DNA from: Tamarix chinensis
Lineage: Eukaryota; Streptophyta; Magnoliopsida; Caryophyllales; Tamaricaceae
Length of the DNA: 64,000 bases
NCBI GenBank assembly: GCA_030549775.1
Contig: CM060177.1
Location: 64,048,638-64,112,637, forward strand
Direction of reading: 5' to 3'
Positions within the stretch are counted from its first letter, which is position 1; each line of letters starts with the position of its first letter. The position numbers were made by a program, and so were the translations under genes. Positions 45,858 through 57,897 of this stretch are shown here, one piece after another. Under the pieces are notes generated by a model. The model saw only the letters and a list, made by a program, of their open reading frames with translations, was not told the origin of the DNA and ran no database searches.

Positions 45858-47446
45858 TTAGTCAAAAGTGTCAGTCACCGAAAGTGTCCTTATTGGAATC
45901 TTTCACTTTTGTTGACGACGCTTTTGTCTTTGTCTCGAACTTTTGCCGGCAGGAATATTCTTTGTGTGCCATTGATGTTTGTTGACGACGCGTGCTGGAA
46001 TGTACGCCATTTGCTTGGGATACCTGTCTTTGTAAAAGTTACTTAATACTCAGAAGTATTCCATAACTGTCATCTTCATTTTCATCGCCATAGTCTGGTG
46101 TCGGAGCTGACAATGAGGATGAAGATTTCTCCTGTTTGGTTTGAGAAAGTACTTCACCCAAAATGGCTAAGTACTCGCCTTCTATTTTGGCAGCTGCAAG
46201 CTTTGTGGCTGTGACCGATTTCCGATCCAGAAATTTGGTTTGATCTGAGTTGGCCATAATCCATTTTGTTGAAGAAGAAGCCGGCGGTTTTCCTTTGACC
46301 ATTTTACGATCAGCTTACTCGGGCAGCTTCTCGAATGTTTGATATTTTAACCACCATTTGACCTTAAACCGGACGACCAAGCTAGGGACTCCTTCAATTT
46401 CTTGGATCTTAGATTTCCATACAAACACCCAAGGGAAAAATAGTCCGGAGCAGAAAAGGAAGATATGGGGCAAAACCCTATCATTTGTGAGGGACGATAA
46501 AGGGTTTGAAACAGGTTAAGAGACTTTGAAACTTGTTCTAGAAGGATTTCTTAGATTGAGCCAAAATCTTTCCACCAACGTGTGAACCACAGAGGGTATT
46601 CAGCCTGGTTGAAGTTTTAAAAGAATAATAACCATGAATGGGATTTTTTGGATTTTTCGGAGAAGGTGTTCCACCAAGCCTATTGGTAATCCCAATAGTT
46701 AAAATTTAATTTTGAGTTTGAGGCTGATTTGTATGAATCAGGGAGCCTTCGAGGCAGTTCGGGGCTACATCCCCAATCCATGGGAAGAATAACCCTGTGT
46801 ATTTTACAGGTTGAGTAAGCAACTTCATTTCGGGTTTGAGGTAGGATGAAATGTTTAAATGAAGCCCAGCCTGTATACTCAAGGCTTGACTTGTAATACT
46901 CATGGGGTGCAGTCACATCCCATGGTTTAAAATACCATCCGGAAAATGATTTTTTCAAAGCAACGAAGGGATCTTGAAGATAGAATCCGTCTTCGAGGTT
47001 TGAAATTATTTGAAAGTGCGACTTTATGAAATACTCCGCTTTGGTTTTGAAAACAGTTTTGAAAATACTATCTTCTAGTCTCGAGATTGATTTTCTCAAG
47101 GCTGGAAAATTTTCAAGATGTTTCTCCGAATAGACTTTTGAAATCGGTTTTGAAGGAGTTTGAGTTTTTTAAACGTCTCCTTCGATTTGGAAAATAGGGT
47201 TTGAAGTACTCATACCTGAGCGTCCAGGTTGCGATCTCTGGACCTGTTTGGATACGTGCGGAAGTGCTTTGATGATTTCCAGAGAATGGGCGAGAGAGTC
47301 GAGCCATTTTGCACTTCAGGTTTGTTCTCCTTTGGAGGGGATGAAGCTGCTGCTTCATCGTCCATGGTTGCTTCGTACCATGATTTGATTGGCTTTGCAG
47401 CCAATATTTCCTGAACCTTTTCTTTGCCATTCTTCCTAGGAGGCAT
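45858..47446 (-). pseudogene. EPRV copy 8, ORF2 (full extent, frameshifted)
   Basis: ATG at 47446 to TAA at 45858, about 1.59 kb, is the longest ORF2 in the window. Frame 47446-47210 holds the basic start (MPPRKNGKEKVQEIL) and frame 47099-46680 (139 aa) the KSISRLED and WYFKPWDVTAPHEYYKS blocks. Frame 46302-46039 carries the Ser-rich part before the C-terminal block. No known domain is recognised. The aromatic-rich centre suggests a folded domain and not a disordered tail. Confidence 0.65.
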
Positions 47447-48740
47447 CTGTCTCTGGTTTGCCTTGAAGAAATTCTCGCGTCAGAAAGTACGGAAGAGAGT
47501 TTTCTTCACCCTTCAAATACTCAATCTCGAGGTCGAATATGGAAATGAGAGCCTGCCACCTTGCAAATAACTATTTAGAGGCGACGCTCAGGACCTCCTT
47601 TGTGAGAATATATGCTTTGCGGATTTGCAGTCTACTCTGAGCAGGAACTTTTGATTCAGAAGATCGGACTGAAATTAATGGACTGGACGATCGCAAACAC
47701 TTCTTTTTTGACCGTCGAGTAAATCTGTTGGGTTTGAGTCCAGTGTCTAGAAGTGAACTGGATCACTGTTTCGAATTTGGGCTGAGACAGTTTGGATAAG
47801 ACTGAATAGTGTTCAAAGGATTGGGCATGAGTTTGTTTTAGAACACCACCGTAACCAAGTTTGGAGGCATCAGTCTCAACAATTTTGAATAGGTTTGGAT
47901 TGGCCAAGGTCATACAAGGAATAGACTGGACTTGAGCTTTTATGTGTTTGACGACATTAGTGTGGGCTTGGGACCACGGTTTTGGGTTCTTTTTTGAGTC
48001 TGTCGTGTAAGAGTTTGGCCATTTGGTTTAGATTTGGGCAAAAGTCCAAAACACTGCCTAAAAATCTTTAGAGGTGGTTTTTGTCTAAGATTTGATCCGG
48101 AAACCTAGACGCAAATTCTATGGACCATTCGATAGGGACAATAGTACCCAACTCGATGTAATGTCCTAAGATAACTTTGGTCTGGGGTAAGGATATTTTG
48201 GGCCTAGACACGACTAACCCGCTATGTTTTACGACACTCAGTAAAGTCCTAAGATGCCTAAAATGTTGTTCTAAACTGTTTGAGTATATTAAGACATCGA
48301 TTATATATACTATGCAGAAATTTGAATAAGGATTAAAAATGTCATTCATTATTCTTTGAAATTCTGAGGGAGCATTTCTTAATCTAAAGGGCATCATATT
48401 CCATTCATATTGCCCAAAAGGTACAGATAAAGGAAGTTTTTTATTGGTCTTTAGGATTAATTTGAATTTACCAAAATTCCAATTTTCAGTCAAATTTTGA
48501 AAAGATTAATGTCGAACATAATCTTTGCACTTAATCTTTCTTGTTTGGGATAAGATATCTAATCCATTTGAGGGCATCATTTAAAGGTTTGTAATTTATC
48601 ACTAACTTAGTTGTGCCTCTTTCTATTTCTGAATTTTTTTTGACATAAAAAGCTGCACAAGATCAGGGAGACCTAGATTTTGAGATTAATCGTTTTGATT
48701 CTAAGTCCTAGATTTCTTTTTGGCAGTGTTCAATTAATTC
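47447..48740 (-). pseudogene. EPRV copy 8, reverse transcriptase and RNase H
   Basis: Frame 48493-48068 (141 aa) covers the RT palm. The active site is YIIDV, so the first catalytic Asp is Ile. Frame 47913-47656 covers RNase H start (ETDASKLGYGG). About 15 bases are lost near 48050 and several more near 47670. The N-part at 48700-48500 is broken near 48525. Confidence 0.8.
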
Positions 48741-49660
48741 AGAATTCATTTGAATGGGTGTAGCTTTTGCTGGTATGAGTTTTTCATTAAAACTATCTTT
48801 GTAGGGAAGATCTACCATATGGTTTTTTCTAGACCAAAATGCATTGGGAAGATTTGAACACATCTCGTTCTCAATTTGATTTCTTATTTGAGTAATCTTA
48901 TCCTTAATCAATTTTGTTTCTAATTGATTTTGTATCCCGGATAAGTTTACGTTTTGTTTTAAGAAATCTAAATCATTTTGCTTTCCTTGGACAAGGAGAT
49001 TAATTTGATTTTTATAAATCGAATTTGCCTTTAGTAAGTTCAGATTTCTCGTTCGGGGTATTTCTAAAACGAAAAGTGTTTTTTTTGTTCCTTTTGCTTT
49101 GAATGAAATTTCCATTAATCCTACTTTATAAGGAGTTATCAAATTAATGAAAGGCGTTCCTAAGATAACACTTTAGCTGGTATCTGGGGTTATCAAATAG
49201 GTCGATTTGATTTGTAAGTTATTACAAATTAAATTTGCTTCACATTTATGTTTGATTTTTAATCTGGAGCTGTTTCTTGCAGATAATTTTTCATTTGTTT
49301 TGGAAATGAACCTTTTGGGTATGATTTCCTCTTTGATACAGTTTAAGTCAGCACCGGTGTCAAATACTGCGACTGTGTTTATTAGGAGGTCATCAGAAAA
49401 CCTAAGGGTTATACTAATGAAATAATTTCTAGAAGTGATTTCGTTTAGTACATTCAGAAAATCACTAGGTGTCGGTATATTTCAATTTTGTTCATCTTCA
49501 GAAATATCTGGTTCACTAGGCTCTGGAGATGAGTTTTACAAATGTTTGGATAATAATATTTGAATAATTTGACCATCTGATTCTTGTTTTTGCTGTAAAG
49601 ATTCTAATTCTCTTTTGACTTCTTTTATCTCATGTTGGAGTTCAGAAGTTGTTGGAATTA
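48741..49660 (-). pseudogene. EPRV copy 8, aspartic protease (motif intact) and PR-RT connector
   Basis: The protease motif reads DTGAD near 49345-49360, the only copy with the complete family form. Frame 49142-48708 (144 aa) covers the protease end and the connector into RT (VGLMEISFKAKGTKK, LVQGKQNDLDFLKQNV). Stops between motif and connector break the gene. Confidence 0.7.
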
Positions 49661-51020
49661 AATTCTTTGACTTTTGTTGTTATTTTAATAATCATTATTA
49701 AGTCATATGTATTTGTTGGTTCCTTTGGAATGTTTGACTTTGTGGGTTTTGGTGGTTCATCCGGTTAAATTGACTCCATTAATCTTTCAAGATATTCTTT
49801 TTGTTTTAATGGATCGGGTATTAATTGAAATATGTCTAGAACCATTTTTTGTTCTTTTGTCAATACATTCATTTGATTTTCAAGAAACTCTTCTTCTGGG
49901 TCCGAAGAGCGATATGAAGAAGAAGATAATGTTACTATTTCATCTAATTCTGGGTTTTCATTTTGATTTTCCTCCTCAAATGTTTCTAATAGAAGATTTT
50001 GAATTTTTCCGTAGTTTCTTCATCTAAGTCTAATTCTCTGATTTTGTTGTTTAATTTGCAAAATCTTTGAGTGTGTCAGATTTTTCCACACTTTATAGCA
50101 TTTGAATTTGTTTCTACTTTGGTTCCCATATCCCGGGTTTTTTGAAGAAGAAACTATTTGTTTTTTTCCTTTTGATTTTGATTTTTGATAATAGGGAATT
50201 TGTTTTTGATAATATAGCATTTTTGTTTGTTTGATGTTCCTAGAATATCAAATTATTTGCAGAATGATCCTAGTTCCTGTCTTGTTTTGTTCATCTCCTA
50301 TTTGAGATATTTTTGAAGTTTTAAATGTTGGCAGATTTTTAAACATTCTTTTTGAGTGAAACTAATTAGTTCAATTTAGGTAAATTTGTTGTAGGGGATT
50401 TGATTGTCATGGGATTCTTTGATTTTGTTCCTAACTTTTTCTCCTTAAAAGGGAGGTAATCCGGCTAGAAATTTTTCTTTCCAAAATGGTTGGTTTGATT
50501 CTTCCCTAAGCATTATTCTGGTTAGGAATGTATTTTTGTGCCACCGGAAATCAGTAAGATGTTTGCACCTATGGTTTGAAAGGAGTTTTTCATTTTTGTC
50601 TTTGAGGTGTGACGGGTCACCTACAAAGTGTAGTGATATGGCAAGGATTAAAGATGCAACATCATCAGATATTGGTTCACCATTTTCAACGATGATTTCA
50701 TCATTTTCATCTATCTTAATGGCGTCTAAAATTTGAGTTTGTTCTTCTGATGTTAAGTGGAAATCCCACCATCCTTTGAGTTGGACTGAGAACCCTGCTA
50801 TCAGTAGTTCCGCTATGATTCTATTAGATGTATTAATTTGGGTTTTGTAGGCATTTGCTGCCATCGTCATTTGCTGTAATTCATATAACCAATTAGCTTT
50901 GTAGTTGGGCCGAACCAATTTGTTGGGCCTAACTTCAAGACTGAGGTTAGGTGCAGTTTGTCGAGGTACTATAGACCTAGATGTCGTTGGGTGACCTAAA
51001 CGGGCTACAATAGGCTCTTG
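49661..51020 (-). pseudogene. EPRV copy 8, coat protein
   Basis: Frame 51059-50445 (204 aa) covers the N region and most of the core (LKGWWDFHLTSEEQ, HFVGDPSHLKDK, PFWKEKFLAGLPP). About 50 bases upstream of the core (near 50880) are missing. Frame 50220-50020 is the K/Q/Y-rich part, shortened by ~80 bases, and runs into a frameshifted zinc knuckle. Acidic tail at 50030-49690. Confidence 0.8.
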
Positions 51021-51930
51021 GGCCTCGTCACTTTCTGTTTGATGCGTTTGGTTTACCATGTTAATTTGTGCGGTTTGTTCAGGTGTATCAAGTACCTGGG
51101 TTGGGGTTGATGAAGTTGAAGGAGCAACCTGATCTAATTTATCTTTGATTGCCTTAAAGAATTCATCTTTTCCTGTCTGTATTGATTTTTATCTTGCTTT
51201 TGATAATTCAAAAGGTTTGAACACAGGCATTTTCTTTTGTTTTATTTTTTTATTTTCAGAAACAGTTTGAATTGCCACTAAAATTGTCTTTTGAATTTGC
51301 TTATCCAATTTAGTCAATTGGGTGCTAATGGTGTTTCGATGAATGTTTGTGTAATTGTTTTATAAAACAATACTTTTTGTGTTTTCCAAATCATCTTCTT
51401 TTGGCATCCTAAGTGGTTTCAACTCTAGAGTGTTTTCTCCAACAGTCATTTTGATATTTTGGCAGAGGTGGATGTTTTGTTTCAACAGTTTGTCTCTCAG
51501 TTTGCCATATTTTGGATTTGTTTCGAGTGGTGATAGGATTTGTGGTTTTGAACAGGAATTTTACTCCTATTCTTTTGAAATCCATTGCTAACCAATCGAA
51601 GAGAAGTATTTTGACTTTATTTTCTTGCATGAATTTGTAATATAGTCTCCTTGGTCCATCCAGTGTTTGAAATACTATTTTCTATTTTTGATGTTTTCCT
51701 CTGAATAGAAATCTTTTTTGAAATATTCTTTATCAATTACAAATTATTTTTCAAGAACATTTAATTGTGTGTCAGTTATATCGGACAGGCTAGGAGAATG
51801 CGGAGGTGTTTCAATTTCTTGATTTGTTTGTTCCGATTCTTCATCTTCCTGTTTTTTGTAAGTTGGTTTGGGAATTCTGATTTCATAATTTGCACCTTTA
51901 AAGGAATGTCTAGGTGTTTCATCTACCGAA
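51021..51930 (-). pseudogene. EPRV copy 8, short MP-CP linker and CP N-terminal region
   Basis: Frame 51630-51409 carries the VKFLFKTTNP block. The DETPRHSFKG block follows the MP end directly (short linker). The TTSRSIVPRQ and LEVRPNK markers place the copy in the first subfamily. Confidence 0.6.
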
Positions 51931-52366
51931 TTCCATTTGATAGTTTTTGGGACGACTATGTTTGATTTTGAATCGTCGGTTTGTAAAACTAAGGCTTCAC
52001 CTTTTTGCATTTGAATTCTTGCATTTGTTTTAAATGTTATTTTTGCTACCTTGTAATGTATCCTAAAGATTACAGCTACAGGCACAGATCCTTCTAACAT
52101 GTCATAACCATGCGTTTTGATTTGTAAGGTTAAAGCATGCAAAACATTTGGATCATCAAGCGAAGGAGCAAAATTTGGATAACAATTAAAAAATATTGGA
52201 CCAGAACAAAGGCTAATTTCTACAGTTTCTATCTTGGAATCCGTAAAATTCTTTATCCTACCATCTCTAAGGACAGCTAAGATTGAAGTATTAAGGCCTT
52301 CTCTAGTCTAAGATTTGAATCCTACTTGGACTAATCCTAAGTGCATGTATTTGAATCCATTTCTCA
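51931..52366 (-). pseudogene. EPRV copy 8, movement protein C-terminal half
   Basis: Frame 52142-51744 (132 aa) runs from the MP C-terminal half (HGYDMLEGSVPVAVIFRIHYKVAK) into the linker. The core LRDGR region lies in 52280-52200. At about 52366 MP is cut and joined to RT of copy 9, so the MP N-terminus, leader and promoter are lost. Confidence 0.7.
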
Positions 52367-53430
52367 TAGACGCAATTTCTATGGACCTTTCGATAGGGAC
52401 TATAATACCCAACTCGATGTAATGTCCTAAGAATCTAACTTTGGTCTAGGCTAAAGATATTTTGGGCCTAGACTCGACTAACCCGCTATGTTTTACGACA
52501 CTCAGGCTCCGTTTGGATTGAGGTGAATCGAGGTGAGGGTAAACATTAAAAATTAACCTAGATGAAGGGAACAGAGGTGAATCGGGGTGAATGTTTTAAA
52601 ATGCTGTTTAGATGATATTAACCTAACCTGGGTGAATGTTTTAAAAATTCTGTTTAAATTAAGGTAAATAAAGATTAAAAAATGACATTTATATCCTTGT
52701 ATTAAACAAATAAGTTCTATTAAGGGGTATTTTGGTCCTATTAAATCAAAAATTTACTTATTCTTTCACCTTCACCTCGATTACCCCCGAAATCGGTGGT
52801 TAATAAAAACGAGGTTAATCGAGGTGAATGGAGGTAAAACTTTAACCTCGATTCACCTAGGTAAAATTATTAACCAGATACCCAAACGGGGTGAATAAAT
52901 TGATTCACCTCCATTAACCTCAATTCACCCCAATCCAAACACTGCATTAGTAAAGTCCTAAGATGCCTAAAATGCTGGTCTAAACTGTTTGTGTATATTA
53001 AGACATCGTCTATATATATTATGCAGAAATTTGAATAAGGATTAAAAATGTCATTCATTATTCTTTGAAATTCTGAAGGGGCATTTTTTAATCCAAAGGG
53101 CATCACATTCCATTCGTATTGCCCAAAAGGTACAGTAAAGGCAGTTTTGTATCAGTCTTTAGGATTAATTTGAATTTGCCAAAATCCCAATTTTAAGTCA
53201 AATTTGGAAAAGATTAATGCCGAATATAATCTTTGCAATAAATCTTTTTTGGTTGGGATAGGATATCTAATCCATTTGAGGGCATCATTCAAAGGTTTGT
53301 AATTTATCGCTAACCTAGGTGTGCCTCTTTCTATTTCTGAATTTTTATTGACATAAAAAGTTGTGCAAGACCAGGGAGACCTAGATTTTGAGATTAATCG
53401 TTTTGATTCTAAGTCCTGGATCTCTTTTTT
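52367..53430 (-). pseudogene. EPRV copy 9, reverse transcriptase palm (split by MITE; RNase H missing)
   Basis: Frame 53106-52870 holds MPFGLKNAPSEFQ and the intact YIDDVLIY active site, then runs into the MITE. The continuation 52504-52367 carries VRFLGHYI-type sequence, then stops at the junction with the copy 8 MP. RNase H and ORF2 of this copy are absent. Confidence 0.8.
52505..52946. mobile_element. MITE with terminal inverted repeats (442 bp)
   Basis: Inverted repeats GTTTGGATTGAGGTGAAT (52511-52528) and ATTCACCCCAATCCAAAC (52923-52940) match with one difference. Several subterminal copies of the GAGGTGAAT/ATTCACCTC motif lie inside. The flanks TCA (52502-52504) and TTA (52947-52949) could be a diverged 3-bp target duplication, as in PIF/Harbinger (Tourist) elements. 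There is no coding capacity. The EPRV RT sequence resumes on both sides. Confidence 0.8.
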
Positions 53431-54360
53431 GCAGTGTTCAATTAATTCAGAATTTATTTGAATGGGTCTAGCTTTTGTTGATATGAGTTGTTCATTAAAA
53501 CCATCTTCGTAGGGAAGATCTACCATATGGTTTTTTCTAGAACAAAATGCGTTGGGAAGATCGGAGCACATCTCGTTATCAATTTGATTTCTTATTTGAG
53601 TAATCTTATCCTTAATCAATTTTGTTTCTAATTGATTTTGTATCCTGGATAAGTTTACGTTTTGTTTTAAGAAATCTAAATCATTTTGCTTTCCTTGGAC
53701 AAGGAGATAAATTTGATTTTTATAAATCGAATTTGCCTTTAGTAGGTTCAGATTTCTCGTCCGGGGTATTTCTAAAAAGGAAAGTGTGTTTTTTGTTCCT
53801 TTTGCTTTGAATGAAATTCCCATTTATCCTACTTTATAAGAAGTTATCAAATTAATGAAAAGCGTTCCTAAGATAACACTTTGGGTAATATTTGGGGTTA
53901 TCAAATAGGTCGATTTGATTCGTAAGTTATTAAAAATTAAATTTGCTTCACATTTGTGTTTGATTTTTAATCTTGATATGTTTGCTGCAGATAATTTTTC
54001 ATTTGTTTTGGAAAGGAATCTTTTTAGTATGATTCCCTCTTTGATACAGTTTAAGTCAGCACTGGGGTCAAATAGTGCGACATTGTTTATTTGGAGGTGA
54101 TCCTATAACCTAAGGATTATATTAATGATATATTTTCTGGAAGTGATTTCTTTTAGTACATTCAGAAAGTCAGTGGGTATTGGTATATTTGGATTTTATT
54201 CATCTTCACAAATATCTGGTTCACTAGGCTCTGGAGATGAGTTTTGTAATTGTTTGGATAATAATATTTGAATAATTTGACCATCTGATTCTTATTTTTG
54301 CTGTAAAGATTTTAATTCTCTTTTGACTTCTTTTATCTCATGTTGGAGTTCAGAAGTTGT
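53152..54360 (-). pseudogene. EPRV copy 9, protease, connector and RT N-half (223-aa frame)
   Basis: Frame 53823-53152 (223 aa) is open from the protease end through the connector (LVQGKQNDLDFLKQNVNLSR) into RT (INYKPLNDALKW, LIFSKFDLKLGFWQI). It closes at a TGA at the KDRYK block (Arg codon). The protease motif upstream reads DPSAD. No foreign insert is present. Confidence 0.75.
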
Positions 54361-55790
54361 TGGAATTAAATTGTTTGACTTCTGTTGTTTTTTAAGAATT
54401 GTTGTTAAGTCATATGTATTTGTTGGTTTCTTCGGAATGTTTGACTTTGTTGGTTTTGTTGGTCATCCGGTACAATTGACTTTGTTGTTTTAATGGATCG
54501 GGTATTAATTTAACTATGTCTAGAACCATTTTTTGTTCTTTTGTCAATACATTCATTTGATTTTTAAGAAACTCTTTTTTGGGGTCAGAAGAGCGATATG
54601 AAGAAGAAGATGATGTAAATTCTGGGTTTTCATTTTGATTTTCATCCTCAGATGTTTCTACTAGAAAATTTTGATTTTTTTCCCTAGTTTCTTCTTCTAA
54701 GTCTAATTATCTGATTTGTTTGTTTAGTTTTCCAAAATTTTGAGTGTGTCTGATTTTTCACACTTATAGCATTTGAAATTGTTTCTACTTTGGTTTCCAT
54801 ATCCCGGGTTTTTTGAAGAAGAAACTATTTGTTTTTTTTCTTTTGGTTTTGATTTTTGATAATAGGGAATTTGTTTTTGTTGTTGTGGTGCAAGTAAGTA
54901 TTTCTGCTTTGATTTCTTGTAGTAACTTGGTTTGCAATTTTCAGAACATTTTTGTTTGTTTGATGTTCCTAGAATATCAAATTGTTTGCAGAATGATCCT
55001 AGTTCCTGTCTTGTTTTGTTCATCTCCCATTTGAGATGTTTTTGAAGTTTTAAATCTTGGCAGATTTTTAAACCTTCTTTTTGAGTGAAACTAATTAGTT
55101 CATTGTAGGTAAATATGTTATAGGGGATTTGATTGACATGGGCTTCTTTGATTTTGTTCCTAACTTTTTCTCCTAATAAGGGAGGTAATCCGGCTAGAAA
55201 TTTTTCTTTTCAAAATGGTTAGTTTGAATCTTCCCTAAGCATTATTTTGGTTAGGAAGGTGTTTTTGTACCACTAGAAATCAGTAAGATATTTGCACCTA
55301 AGCTTTGAAAGGAGTTCTGTATCTTTGTCTTTGAGGTGTGACAGGTCACCTACAAAGTGTAGTGATATGGCAAGGATTAAAGATGCAATAGCATCAGATA
55401 TTAGTTCACCATTTTCAAAGATGATTTCATCATTTTCATCTAACTTAATGACGTCTAAAATTTGAGTTTGTTCTTCTGATGTTAAGTGGAAATCCCACCA
55501 TCCTTTGAGTTGGACTAAGAACCCTACTATCAAGAGTTCTGCTATGGTTCTATCAGAGGTATTAATTTTGGTTTTGCAGGCATTTGCTGCCATCGTCATT
55601 TGCTGTAATAAATTTAAGATATGATATTCGGATAGTCCATCTATGTTCCATTAATATAACGAATTGGCTTTGTTGTTGGGCTGAACCACTTTGTCGGGCC
55701 CAATCTCTAAACTAAGGTCAGGTGCAGTTTGTCTTGGCATTAAAGACCTAGATGTCATTGGGTCACCTAAACGGGCTACAATAGGCTCTT
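54361..55790 (-). pseudogene. EPRV copy 9, coat protein
   Basis: Frame 55599-55273 holds the first half of the core (LKGWWDFHLTSEEQ). A stop follows, then frame 55023-54724 covers MNKTRQEL to the knuckle (CYKCEKSDT), where the GH pair is lost and the last Cys is Gly. The acidic tail (54720-54480) has lost about 30 bases. Confidence 0.75.
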
Positions 55791-56960
55791 GGGCCTCGTC
55801 ACTTTCTATTTTATCCATTTGGTTTACCATGTTAATTTTTGTGGCTTGTTTAGGTGTATCAGGTATCGGGGTTGGGCTTGATGAAGTTGAAGGAGCAACC
55901 TGATCTAATTTATCTTTGATTGCGTTAAAGAATTAATCTTTTCCCGTCTGTATTGATTTTTGACTTGATTTTGATAATTCAAAAGGTTTGAATACAGGCA
56001 TTTTCTTTTCTTATATTTTTTGATTTTCAGAAACAGTTTGGATTGCCGGTAATATTGTCCTTTTAATTTGTTTGTCTAATTTACCAGTTGAGTGCTAATT
56101 GTGTTTATATGAATGTTTGTGTAATTGTTTTGTAAAATAATACTTTTGTGTTTTCCAATTCATCTACTTTTGGCATCCTAAGTGGCTTCAACTCCAAAGT
56201 ATTTTCTCTAGTAGTCATTTTGATAATTTGCAAAGGTGGATGTTCTGTTTCAACAGTTCCTCTCTCAGATTGCAACGTTTTGGTTTTAAGTCGAGTGATG
56301 ATAGGATTTCCTGTTTTGAATGGGAATTTTACTCCTATTCTTTCTAAATCCATTGCTAACCAATCGAAGAAAAGTATTTTGACTTTGTTTTCTTGCATGA
56401 ATTTGTAAAACTCATATTGAATATAGTCTCTTTGATCCATCCGGTGTTTGAAAGACCATTTTCTCTTTTTGGTGTTTTCATCTGAATAGAAATCTTTTTT
56501 GAAATATTCTTTATCAATTACAAATTCTTTATCAAGAATATTTAATTGTGCGTCAGTTATATCGAACAGGATAGGAGAATGCGGAGGTGTTTCAATTTCA
56601 TGATTTGTCTGTTCGGATTCTTCATCTTCCTGTTTTTTGTAGGTTGGTTTGGGAATTCTGGTTTCATAATTTGCACCTTTAAATGAATGTCTAGGTGTTT
56701 CATCTAACGATTTCCTCTTTTGATTTTTGTCTTCCAAGTTAATAACTTTTGGAAGGTTTGAGACTTTTCCTAAGTCTATGGTTGAAGAAGTCAAGGCGTC
56801 ATCCTTAATTCTAAGGCTAGGACTCCTACGAAAACTAAGTTGACAGTTCCATCATCAAATTGGGTTATTCGATTGATGTTTGTGTTTGGTTTTGGAATTA
56901 CCGGTTTATTTTTATCTTGCTGGGGTGGTAACGCTTTTTTCCAAAGTCAAATCCTCAGGG
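55791..56960 (-). pseudogene. EPRV copy 9, long MP-CP linker and CP N-terminal region (229 aa open)
   Basis: Frame 56794-56105 is open over 229 codons: LPKVINLEDKNQKRK, DETPRHSFKGANYETR, TPPHSPILFD, a Lys/Arg/Phe-rich block, and VKFPFKTGNP. This is the best view of the long linker, about 250 bases longer than in copies 1, 3 and 8. It has no enzymatic motif. It lies between MP and CP within ORF1. Confidence 0.65.
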
Positions 56961-57706
56961 AGTTCTACCTCATTCCATTTGATAGTCTTTGAGACGACTA
57001 TGTTTGATTTTGAATTGTCAGTTTGTAAGACTAAAGTTTCACCTTTTTGCATTTGAATTCTTGCATTTGTTTTAAATGCTGTTTTTGCTACCTTGTAATG
57101 TATCCTATAGATTACAGCTATAGGCACAAATCCTTCTAACATGTCATAACCATGCATTTTGAATTGTAAAGTTAAAGCATGGAACACATTTTGATCATCA
57201 AGCGAAGGAGCAAAATTTGGATAACAATTAAAAAATATTGGACCAGAACAAAGGCTGCTTTCTACAGTTGCTATCATGGAATCCGTAAAATTCTTCATCC
57301 TACCATCTCTAAGGACACCTAAGATTGAAGTATTAAGGCCTTCTCTAGTCAAAGATTTGAATCCTACTTGGACTCATCCTAATTGGATATATTTGAATCC
57401 ATTTCTCCTATGTTTTTTGATTGAATCTTTTGATAGGAGTTGTATGGTTTCGAAAAGTTTGCTAATTTGAATGTCACATTCCTCGGTTTTGATTACATAT
57501 ATTGTTTGAAGAATGTAACGATTTGAAGTCCTACAGACCATTTCCTTTTGAATTTTTGAAAGTTTCCAATTATCTATGGATCCTTCAAAATTTTCAAATT
57601 CATATTCTTCACTTAGTTTGCTAGAATCTCTAAGTTTTAAGTCCTTCCTAGAACCTGAGCTAGAAGAACTAGAAGATCGAGAAAATAAATGCATATTTTC
57701 TATCAT
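56961..57706 (-). pseudogene. EPRV copy 9, movement protein (one main stop)
   Basis: Frames 57706-57374 and 57352-56912 are in the same frame, separated by a single TGA near 57371-57373 where other copies have a Leu codon. The Ser-rich N-terminus (SRSSSSSSSGSR) and LRDGRMKNFTDSMI core are intact. The end reads into the long linker (NEVELPEDL). It is full length for the family seen here. Confidence 0.8.
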
Positions 57707-57897
57707 ATTCTATGTAAGCAGCTTTCGACCCCAATACCGGTTTGACTTACTGCTCTGCCCTTTGAGACTTACTCCCAGACACACAAAGTAAGGGCTTACC
57801 TCATGGCCTACATAAAAGTCAGAAAGATAGATACACTTACCCCTCTCTCAAGCTAATCCCGCTGGCTTTGATACCAAGATGCGCCCAAGGACCTCAG
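57707..57897 (-). promoter_or_regulatory. EPRV leader fragment of copy 9 with PBS
   Basis: PBS-like TGGTATCAAAGCC at 57876-57864. The leader is cut about 20 bases further upstream by an inversion junction, so the promoter and poly(A) signal are missing. Confidence 0.65.
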
